Shown here piece after piece: positions 1-11,300 of a stretch of DNA of 64,000 nucleotides (position 1 is the first letter of the stretch; every line of letters begins with the position of its first letter). The position numbers were made by a program, and so were the translations under genes. The stretch is from Varroa destructor (taxonomy: Eukaryota; Arthropoda; Arachnida; Mesostigmata; Varroidae): contig NW_019211457.1 of assembly GCF_002443255.2 (NCBI RefSeq), positions 25,784,921 to 25,848,920 on the forward strand, given 5' to 3'. A model generated the notes under the pieces. It did no database searches. It was not told where the DNA came from and saw only the letters and a list, made by a program, of their open reading frames with translations.

Positions 1-3000
1 GTTTCGTGGGACTGTCAACACATCTGCTTTGTTTTGAAAATGGTCACTGAAACAGCGTCGTATATTGACCGTAGACTTCTGAAGTTCGTCGAACAGATTC
101 AGCAGTTCACGCGGTTTCCGGAGCTCCTGCTAATGTCTGTGTTTGTTCTTCAGTAACTGTCTCTAATTGCGCGACGTTTTCGTCACACCTCTACACCCCG
201 TGACAGATTCCCGCTAGGTGAGCATCAAGTTTATCCTTCCGTTACGCTATGAGGTTTCGCGTGAGCTCTTCAACTTTGGTCTTCGCACGGCCATTGACTG
301 TTGGCTAGCTACGGTTCGACCTCGAATGCAAGTTTCCGCGGCAGTAATTGAATCCGTTTTCGAAAACAGTTGGATATTACCCCTTAACATTATAATATGC
401 TGGCATAAGCGAACCATTTCGTCAGTGCTGAAGATGTGCTGTGAATAGTCGTCATGGCCTTTTTACCCGAACCAGCGTTATCCGTTGTGACAACCAGCGA
501 TCTCTTGTCGCATAGTACGTTTTAATGGCATGGCCCGTTCTACAGTCGTATTGTATGACTCGTACAAGTAGTTAAGCTTCGCCAACTGTGATACGAATTG
601 GTTTCGGGGTGCGGTAGTAAGGTTTACAGTTAATTTTTATGATTTCCCGAACGGGCGTCACGCAGATCTAACAAAAGCGTGAGTTCAGCTTAACGCGGTA
701 TGTCTCTGTGTCTTGAAACCGCAGTGATTAAAGGTAAGTCATTGGGGTAGATCGCTCTTTACTGCCACCGAGCACAGCCCGAAATTTGATGAACTTACCG
801 TTTCCACAATCAGCTGGCACTCTTACTTTGAGCTCCCTTTTTATATCCAATACAGACATATTACTAATTACGGATCCATTTACACTATGATATGTATATT
901 AAATGAACAAAGTTAGGTTTCATTTTTGCATAAATGAGTCGTGTTAACAATAATCATTAGTCGAATCGGAATAAAAAAAAACTCGACACTGTATTTTTTC
1001 ATTACGGAGTTATTGGCAACAAGTTCCATGCCTTAATGAACTTCGAAAAAGATGTTTATAACTATTAATTGATTATAAAATAACACATTAATCTATATTC
1101 CACCAACCCGTAGCCGTTGTAAATAAACGTATTTGTGTATTGTGTAATTTACGTGGAACTAAATGACATGGCGCAGTTTAAGTAAAACGTTTGATACGAA
1201 TTATTTAAAAAGTAACGGGTTTGGTGGACGTGACTGGCTCGTTAGACGACAACTGTTTTACGACATCACCTAAGAGCAAAGGACCGCGCTTACTTTCGTA
1301 TTCGTCTCTGCCAGAAAACACAATCGCTTTAAGCGTCAGTTTACAATTAATGAGGCAGATAAAAAAGGAAAGCAGGTAATACGTGAACTTCACTGGTAAT
1401 CTCGTCAGATCATCCGCTTCGGAAATTCAGTTAGCAAATCGTCACATAGCATACTGCTTTCCGCGACAGCTTCGGGAACAGCGTCACCTAACAGATTTTA
1501 GGATAACTTAAAATAATGTTATTTTCGATATGCGTTAAGGCTTTGTGCCGATCGTGTTCCCAGGGGCCGTTCTTGAATACAATGGACCCTTAAATTGGCC
1601 CACTGATTGTTTCTTCAGAAAAAACTGAAAGGTCGTAAAATATTTTATATATACATTTTTTGTACAAATGTCTTGTACAGAAAGAGTAGATGGTAGCACG
1701 GGCTAATGTCTATTGACGTTCTCTTTTTGTCATCTACAGCAGTTAATAGTCACCATACGGCAAGCAGGATTCAGCCTTAATTCAAAATTTTTCTACTTAC
1801 TTAAAAAAAAACTAGATTTATATTATACGTAAAAATATAGACAATTTAAAATTATATTTAGTGTGTATTTTTCATCATTTCCATAGACGCTTTTAATTTC
1901 GTTTTCATCAAATTTTTCAATGTACTGGGAGAATTGTCTGAGGAATTTGCAACAGTAATTATCAGCTGAAAATTTCCGATTCGAAGATTAAATTTATCAA
2001 AGCTCGGTGTTGTAGAACTAACGTAGAGACACACAAATCTGTTTCTTTTGTGTAATTTAGCGCTAACGAGGTTAATCCTTAGACATTTAAATTAATTATC
2101 GCCTGTTGTTAATTACGTTACGGTAGCGGAGCGGCCCTCTGACCCGTGCCTTTCACAAACGTTTGACTCTTGACGTATGAACACTAAACCAGACACCAAG
2201 CCAATGCCCGGTGGAGATTTCTCTGGCTACAACTGGCGCCCAAATATCTCAAGGGTCTAAGCTTCCAAAAAGAGAAGAAATTGGACCTAGCCCCCGAAAC
2301 CACGCCAGGTCGGGACAGCCTGAAGCCGCAGTTAAATTGGCAATATTCTACCGTTTCGGAACTGGACCAGTTTTACATGCCTGCTAGAAGGCAGCACCCT
2401 CGAAGTGGTCTTAACGTAAGTGCAGGTAGCATACAATTCCTACAACCAATGCGTGCGATGCAGATTACCCATCTCTGCGTTGGCGGTTCGTCCTAAGTCC
2501 CATCGCTCCCCGGTCGAAGCCGGAAAGACGGTTCCGGACGCTAGTGACAGCTCTACGTTAGCTACTTCGTCAGTTGCAATGGGTACGTAGTCTAATAACA
2601 GTCAAGCAAACGCCAGCTGTTCCTCTTTAGTGAGAGCTTCCTCGGCGAGTCCTCAGATAGAATGGAAGATCCGACTTCCGTCTGCGAAAAGTTTACGGGT
2701 GAGATTAGTGGCTGAGAGGTTTGTGCCTTCAGCGCCACCGTTTGCATGGCGTCGAGACAGTCTGAAGCTAAACGCATTTTAGCAGTCTTCCAACGGCAAG
2801 ATGGCCGCCCGAATCGTCGCTGTCACATAGCGAACGGTCGGTATTTGCCTGGAAGTATTTATGATGGTCCAAAGCTACCGACTTGTCCTTTTGGTCTTGT
2901 TTTGACAGTCACGAGTGGCCCCTCTCCAGTGTGGCATACAAACGTTAGCTAATCTGTAATAACCAGTTCTAGCAATCCACACTTCGCATAAGAAATGAAC

Positions 3001-6000
3001 ATGTGCGGTGCTAGGCCGTGTCAAAAAAAAAGTAAGGATCCGTTGAGAAGAAAAACTAGTTAGTAAACGTTTTGTAGTTTTTCTAAGGCTCGTCCTACGA
3101 AACTAACGAAAACAAAAAAAAACGAAACCTCGTTGTGGCTTGAAGGATCACGAATGGAGACATGTTTCTGCAAAAAAAAAGCAACCTTTTTCATTGGCCT
3201 ATTTGATTCGTAGTGAAAAAAGACAATTTACCATATTCGTTTCTTAGTTTAGGATCGTCTATTTCATTAAATAACTAAATTGCCGTGTTTGATGACATGA
3301 GAAAATCTATCAATATGAAAATGTTCATAAGCCAGGTTCATTTCTTCCTTCAGTTGCGAAAAAATGACGCTGTAAATACAGACCGATTGTTTATGTGGCA
3401 ATCATGGAAAATATTGAGAGTGAGTAGAACCTAAATAGAAAAGATATGGAGTTTTTGTGAGGATAGTTTGCAAGGACAGCAACGCTGTTAGAAGAGGCAT
3501 CTTCGTGCAGTAAGTACTTACACCCACACTTACCCTAAACTCAAATCCGTAGTTTTCTTTCGTCAACCAAATTTCGTCCCTTGGACCTACTTAACAGCTG
3601 CTGTACCGCCTGAAATTACTTGCAAAGGCCTTTCTGGTAAATAGTTACGTCACCTGCTGATCTTCCGGAATATACGGCCGCCTGCTGCGAATAAGTGCGT
3701 GAAGTGACAGCAGTGCGATGAGCGCGAAATATCACTCGACAACGTTCTGAGGTACAGGTACGCATTTGTCTGATCTTGGCTCAGACTTAGCGAGTCCAAC
3801 TGCCTAAAAACAGCTTGACTGACAAATAATAACTTCGAAAGCTCAGTTTGCGTTTTCTGTCCGAAATAATTCGAGTGGCCGAAAATCAATTGCTATTAAA
3901 ATGGCGGTTTTCAGTATATGAAATTAATGATGAGAGCAAGACTGTTAGCAACGTTTTATTAACATACTCTAACTTCATTATCTGCTTTAGGATATCAAGC
4001 AGGAAGCTCATTTCTTCCTTTTCTTTGCATCATTTGGTCTCTCGTAAACGTGTGCGCCTGCTACTAATTCAGTTTATCGGAATAGATGTTTGCTGTCGCA
4101 TTCCTCCATGCCCCCCCCCCCTTGGTACGCGAACGCGCACTAAAGTCCTAGCAAGGCGGATTCAGGTGCTTCCATCAACTACGGGCAAGCACATTTCCAA
4201 GAGAATTATCTACGCCCTGTATCGTCGTCATGTAATAGGAACAGGACACAGGACAAAATCTCAGACCAAGATTCAAGAGGGAATGGTGTCCTGTCATGAG
4301 CTCAACAGGAAACAGATGATATATCTCCACAGTCCAGAGCATTGATGTGTAGCGTTGTTTGATTCAATAAGCTCTTAGGTGTCCACACGCAGTTTTTGAA
4401 AAGAGGTATCACGCGTTTGGATCTTTGCGCAGAGAAACAATTTTCCGGACCTGTTTGTGATAATAAACAGGAACATTGATTCTATTGGTATGCCTAGTTT
4501 AATTCACGTCGTTTCATATACTATATTCATAACAGAATTAATTAAATTCATAACAGCTTATGCCAATGAATATGAAGGACTGCAAATAATATCTCTTGCG
4601 TTTTTAAACTCTGTGCATTTCGCCAAGACGCTAAACTAAATCTTTCCATAATCACCTGTTATGCCTATAGTCAACAGCTGCAAATAAAATTATATCGTAG
4701 TCCTATCTTTCGATTGATAAACGAATACTACTGTTCCAGTGACATTATTGTTTGTTGTCTCTTGTCCGTGGCTGGCAACCGTATACTGGAATCATCGGAG
4801 ATAAACTAACGAAAAGGATTCTGATAAATCATAAAACCACGAACGGTTATTGGGCCGGTATCCATATTGTAATCCTGCTTGATATAAGGGGCAACAATAC
4901 AGCAAAAATGGGACGAACATCCATATTTGCAAAATATGGCGGTGTCAGTGGAACGGAACGGAAAGATATAATTCATTAACGTATAACGTCAACGTATATG
5001 CCTTGAAGTGGATAACATATTTCGAAGTGCTATCTAACGCCATAACTTATACCTATTGACGCGTAGAACCAGCTTGCACGATAGGCGTTTCACGCGTTCG
5101 AACATACCATTTCTACTAATAGATAAACAATAAGTAGTACGCTCGCGCTACTAGTTAAAGTTTTCAACAAAAACAACAATTTTAAATGATAAAATTCTTG
5201 ATCGAGTTAGAAGCAACGTTTCCCGCGAAAATTTCCGCAAATTTAGCCCGTAAGCTCCCAGCAAAAAATGCAATAGCAGCGATACTAGAACTTCGCAGTT
5301 TGGCAACTTGAAGCAACGAATAAGTGAAGAGGACTATGTGACCAATGAACTATTATTTCGAGGAGCCGAGAGACACCTCATACCATCAAACTATAAGGTG
5401 CGATATCCTCATATAATCCTTTTTATCTTTCTGCTAGGACAGCTTCCTTGTGGTATTTATTTCACGGAAAAAAGTGCGCTGTTTGGGATTACACAAAAAT
5501 AGCCAAAAATTATTTTTATCGAAATTTGGATTGAACAGTTGAGCATTATGAATGAGGCACCAAAATATTCCCAAGAGGATACACTCTGCTTAAGGTATAT
5601 TTCATTCTGGCAAAGTCAATCGATTTACATTGTCCCACGGTTTAGCGACAGTAGGCTTACCTTCAGAACGACGCCGATTGGAAAACGATCTTCTAATCTG
5701 TTCGATTAGGACAAAATCATTCTGGAAATCCTAAGGTATGGATTGGATACTATCACCGCATATGGACATTAATGTTAAATGAACCAAGCTCTGAGCTCTA
5801 TTGAACTGCGAGTAACTCTTAAAGATGGATCCTCAAGATGAAATACTATTGCGTATATTGTCCCCGTACGTCTATCGGCCATTTCCTCGACGAACTTAAG
5901 GCTATGATAGTTTATTGAGGGTCAACATTTCTCGTAACGACTTAAACAAGATAGTATAATTAGCTTCTTAACATGATAAATTATTTCTATTATTCCCCTG

Positions 6001-6137
6001 TTTACTCTTAATTCGTAGAGCACTAGAGCGATTAGCGCTACACCCGTTCACACGGGGCACAATTAAAGTTTTACAGCCTCAACTTACTATAGAATTAATC
6101 AATGTTATAAGTGTCAAGTTAGATGTGACACGTAGAA
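1..6137. other. Gene-poor left flank
   Basis: No gene with recognisable homology was found here. A stretch at about 47-290 reads on the minus strand as an amphipathic, Glu/Lys/Arg/Gln-rich segment interrupted by three stops, and may be decayed coding DNA. The block 2100-2950 is richer in GC than its surroundings and has short open frames without a family match. A plus-strand open frame at 3848-4345 (165 codons) resembles nothing I know and contains a C10 tract. The rest is AT-rich with A/T homopolymers. Confidence 0.5.
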
Positions 6138-8396
6138 TTAATCGTTGCCAAGCTCTCTTTTTGTGATCCCCACGTTGGTAACGTGTTCCCAACGGTGCTG
6201 TTCCAAAGCTTCCTCAGACCGCTCGAGATCTCGACGTACCTCTCGCGCTATTACTGTGGCTGCGATCGCCTGACTGAACACGTTAACGGCCGTCCTACAG
6301 CGGTTCCCAATGTTTACATAATTGAGATTAATTGAGATGCTTGGCGGAAATGAAACTAACACGCTCATTGAGTTATACGCTTACCTTATATAAAATTGCG
6401 GCGGCGTTTAGCGGAAGACTATTGTAGAAGATATTAACGAGGACGCAGTCTCTCGTTATGGATTTATTAAGATAATCAAATATATATAGGTATGAAAGAC
6501 GCGGTCGCAGTATAAAATTATTCCGTTAGACTTAATAGATAGTTCTGAAGTTCGGCAACTGACAGGCCTCGCATTACAAATGAGTATGTTCTAATATAAT
6601 CTATAATTACCACACAGAAATATGAGGAACGTGTCTAGCGATATCGTGGTATACTCAAAAAACCGTGGCGTCAAGTAGAACAAAAACTAGTAGAGATGTG
6701 GCGCTAGGGGGACTCGGGGTGCCACCCTCAAAATTACTATGAAAATAAAGAAGATACGACTTGAATAGGAAACGCACGGTTACCTTCTTAAGCATATTGG
6801 CCATCTGTTGTACGTCTGTGAGGTACGTGCGTGAGGGAAACAACGTGATATGAGTGAGGCTGAAATGAAAATCGGCTCACATGATCCAATCAATAGCCAG
6901 CAGCAGTGGTAGATGTTTGGCACTCAACCCAGCTGTCTGCAAGACCAGCACCATGGTGATCACCACAGCATTCGGAATATCTCAGTTCGCAAAGCTGGTT
7001 AATGCAGCGACCACACTGGTATACAAAAAATACATTTAGTAAATACAAATAAAGTACAATGTCACTTAAGGGACAGTCTTCGCTAGCTACTCTAGTCCAT
7101 GTTCGTGTGACGAGAACGTTCTTCAACGATACCTATATGATTAAAGGCAATAGGGTAAAGGTAGTTATTCGCAAGAAGTCCCGCAATTCACCACGTTATC
7201 ATTAACTCCAAAAGGAGTTCTACATCGCACGCTAGTCCGAGAAAATTTAGCGATCCAATGTTCGACAAGACTCTTAATTGTATTTTCCATTTCACAATGA
7301 CTTTTTACATGTATAGAGTTACTCAGATACGTTTTATATATGGATATATAGATGGTGAACGTTAAGCTCTTTCGACTTCAATCGTAGCTGTTACACACCA
7401 ACAACCCAAGGCATGACAGGAGAAAAGAGAAACTTTGTATGCAATAGTCCGATTGGCCAAATCAAACACAGCTTATCGGTTAAACATAAGCCATCACAGT
7501 CCCCCATAGTGCGTGATATACACAGTACCCACCACAGACTCTTTTGAGCAACAAGATTATACCACCAATTAAGAATATATTTCCCTAGCACTAACCACCA
7601 AGCACTATTTCCCCTTACCAAAGATGTTCAGTCCATCGGAATACTCAAATTCTCTGTGAAAAACTCGCGCTAATGGAACTTCACGGGAGTTCAGCTCGAT
7701 GGGAAACACTAAGTAGCCACTAACTAGCATGAACTGTACCATGCGGCTGGACCAGATTTGTCGGGAACATATTCCTGAGGGTTCAATGGTACAGGACACC
7801 GCGATGTTGATATGATGTTTATCTCCAGCTAGTTGGGCGCATAAATAGACATCACATAAACTATGCGTTTAAATAAATCAAAAAAAATATGAAAACTACT
7901 AACGTACGATTAAGTTGTTCACTAAATAAATACGTCATTATACCCCTATCAAGGACCATATTTGCTTAACCGATCGCGTAATTATTCAGCTGCTTTCATG
8001 TAAAGGATCAGACTTTTTCTATGAATGTCGCTAAATTTATATGGCGTTTATTCGTATATTTTATATATTCCATGCGATCGGTTAGCACACAAATGCTTTA
8101 GATTAAGGAAGAGTCAATTTACAGCAGAAAACGCGACGTTAGAAGCTCCTTCGAGATCACATCTGACATTTGCTATTCAAAATATAGTACCTATGTCTAC
8201 TCATCGTACCGTACTAAGTCGAGAGCTGTGCCGACACGTGCACTTCAGGCACGTCGCGGATTTCCCGTCCAGGTGCCAATAATGTCACAATGATCAGTCC
8301 AACGAGAGCGGCAATCAGCGTCGACGCTAAATGGTAGATGACCATTACAATAAACATGCGACCTGCCACGCGCAATTCCACCCGCGTCATGGCTAC
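6138..8396 (-). pseudogene. SLC1-family (excitatory amino acid transporter) pseudogene
   Basis: Four minus-strand blocks align in order with SLC1 sodium-dependent glutamate/aspartate transporters. Block 1 (about 8396-8223) reads VELRVAGRM...LIAALVGLIIVTLLAPG, the segment that in family members reads roughly LDxxxxGRxxxRAxxYYxxTTxxAxxxGIxxVxxIHPG. Block 2 (7774-7619) starts after a CAG acceptor with NMFPTNLVQ, a family hallmark, and ends with YSDGLNIFG before a GTAAGG donor. Those two parts lie in different frames, so a frameshift separates them. Block 3 (7015-6881) reads DIPNAVVITMVLVLQTAGL...LLAIDWI, the HP2/TM8 region, with an in-frame TGA at 6984-6982. Block 4 (about 6339-6138) reads NRCRTAVNVFSQAIAATVI, the TM8 end, where the usual sodium-site Asp of NVxxD is Gln. 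The exons between blocks 2 and 3 (TM4 to TM7, the NMDG loop) are absent, apart from a possible NMD codon trio at 7103-7095. Seen: the blocks and breaks. Known: the family motifs. Inferred: a dead gene copy. A sequencing error could explain one lesion but not all. Confidence 0.75.
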
Positions 8397-11300
8397 TTCA
8401 AAGATACAACAACATATATAAAAGGAGGCACACGGCATGAGTTGTATTTCATAAAGTTGCGTTTGCTAGCGACTCATGCGTGAGCCAACTGGCGGAATTT
8501 CATTAAAAAAAATTATGTCGTTTTACAAAGAACTTACGCAAAAGTTCCGTACAATATGAAAATGGATAATTAAATCTCTATGTGCGCAGGCAAGGTACAA
8601 CTATTTCTTCTGTCCTTTGAGTATATTTTTCGGCATTAAGTTTTACCTAACTGTGTATCGTGCGATGTGGAGTGCGATCAATTTCACATCTGTTTCGGCA
8701 TATATTCTATAGTAGCCGCAGTGCACGAAAAGTTCGCGGTGAGCGTCACGATATGGGTCTGTACAATGTGACATGAAGTGCCTTTGTCCTGGCTTCAAGT
8801 TCATGTGGCTGGAGCACATAGCGACTTCCCGAAATTCACAAGATTATATGTCTTTATGCGCGTAGATTAGGCGATGATTAGGATACATTGGCTCAACACT
8901 ATACTCAACGGTAGTCGCAGTGTATATAGATAGAATAAGATAACTTAATGACAGGCATCGTTCGACGCTTTTTACGTCATATACATCTGACGACAATCTA
9001 GAACAAACACAATTGAATGATGTCTGTTTTAACGAAACTTTCCACTAATTAGCAATCAATTTTTCTTTCAGTTCAAAATTTCAAGATTCTTTCAGCTTGC
9101 TTTTTCTTTTATCGATAAGGTAATAAAAAGGCCTAGGCCAGCCACCCTTAAAAAGATTCTCTGTCTAGACGCCTATTTGGTAGGAGTTCGATGGCAGGCA
9201 CAGTACCCTATTAATACATTAATTTACGGATCGGCGTACCCATGTATCAGTATTTTGCTTACACTGATCCCCTACAGCGGTACCAAACGCAAATTAAAGC
9301 AAATAAACTTTCAGGTTAGGCATAAACTCGGCAAAAAGGTCCGCCTAAAACGAACCTATTCGAACTAATGTACAAAGTGCTCTATTGTGCATAGGTTTAA
9401 GGCTCATTTGTTTTCTTCGGATAATTTGGTGGAGTCATTTTAAGTGTCTATCGTTGATTTTTACCCTAAAATCACCACTATTTATATCACCCAACCCGCT
9501 TGATTGATTAATACTGTCAACGATTTAAGCGAAACCGAACAAAAATCGAATGTCTAGCCAGCCTCATATATTTTTATCAATACTATTGGTAGGTATTGTT
9601 TCTGTCAAAGATGACTTTATATATCTTTATCGATTCACTGCGACTCGAATGGTGTTTCGTGAACGACGAACACCGAGGTTTCACGAGTTGGTACGCAGTA
9701 AACATAGCTATAAAATAGGTAGATGATAAAACCTGTGTATTTAACAAAGCCTAGCTGCCACTACTTACATCTATGTGATGACAATCTAATTAATAAAGCA
9801 ACTTTATTGGCACAAACGGGTTGCGTGGCACAGGAAAATGCTATTTCCCTGCGCCTGTATATTAAGAGGACTCGGTTTCCCATGACGGTGCAAAAACGGT
9901 CTTGAGCAAAAGACAGCGACAATGGGTAGAGTACCTTTTTGTTCGCCTTATTTTTAACTCGACGAATCATTAGTTCATTTGCATTTATTGAAGGACAGCA
10001 ACAGAAAAAAATGCTGGACCAAGCAGAACTTACCCGAAATGACAGAGGATACAACGAGTGGCAACGTAAGTACTTTGTACATCAATCAATACAATACGCA
10101 TCTTGCAGGCCCAAGCTGAAACTCGCAGTGGTACTTGCAAACAGATTGCCGCAGAGGCCCAACAGGACTCCGATGACCGCCAGTTGACTCTGGGGGTGAC
10201 AACCTATTGCTGTAGGAGCGAATAGATTTTTCTTGCTATGATTCATTCTTTACGAATAAGTAGATTAAGTGGTAGCGGGATAGCGCTGCTATGCATGGAG
10301 TGCTGTCTCGTTACTACTGACTAATGACCGCTATTGAACAAGCATTTTAGAGCCTAATTGAAATCGCCGAAGAGACAATTTTGCAGAGTTTCAAAAGATA
10401 AAAAAGATAATCATTCAATAATATGTACGTGTATATGCCTCTGACAAATCTTCTGCTTTAATGCACTCGTGCATTTTTCCAGCGGACAGACATCGAGGCG
10501 AGAAACATAGTCGTTTACTCGCTACTTGGCGAGTAATCAAACCCCTTTTCCTTTCCCAGCTAGTTGTGCTTCATATCCACCTGGTTCATCATCATCGATT
10601 GGTGTACTGCTATATATTAGCGAGGAACTGAATGAAATGCTTCAATTCAGATAGTTGCGACATGTTCGGTCATTATTTTCTGTTACTGTACGACATACGT
10701 ACCCTCGACATCGCGTCTAGCGTTCGACTGGAAGCCATCATCAAGAAGAGTCGCCATGACCGTCGTATATCGGGTCTCACATCGAAGCTCATATCGAGTC
10801 CCTTTCTTTTCTTCCTTCCTATTGCGGACATCCAACAGATGTTTACTATATCAGTCCCAGCAAGATATGGTTGGATAACAATTAACACATTCATGATCAC
10901 CAGCAGAGAACTGCCCTACGGAGCGTTAGCGCGCCAGCTCACTTCAGCCTATCTCACCTTTTTCGTTTCTTTTGTTGGCCTGGATTGAAGATTAACTATT
11001 AGTGTTATTCCAATGCTAACTTCTTCAATAAACAGAACGGCTATATTAAATTCAACAGCGCCCAGGTAGGAAACATTGGCTTCTTTGTGCTCGCCGTCCA
11101 GCCACTGGTTGACACTCATCGTTCAGATCAAACGTTACGTATTAGCTAAGCACATTTACACATGAAAAACAATATAAGCTAAGGCTTCACGTTGAAACAA
11201 ATAATACTGAAATAACATATCAGAGGAATACAACTTTAATTGTGGTTTGATTTCGGCACTTGATATGTTTCCAATGCCGTCACCGAAAATTTCGTCACGT

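Noticed and set aside
6860..6882. A 21-base intron (GTGAGC...TTTCAG) after SLC1 block 3
   Set aside because: Too short to be spliced, and the sequence after it does not resemble the expected DRxRT segment, which is found instead near 6305.
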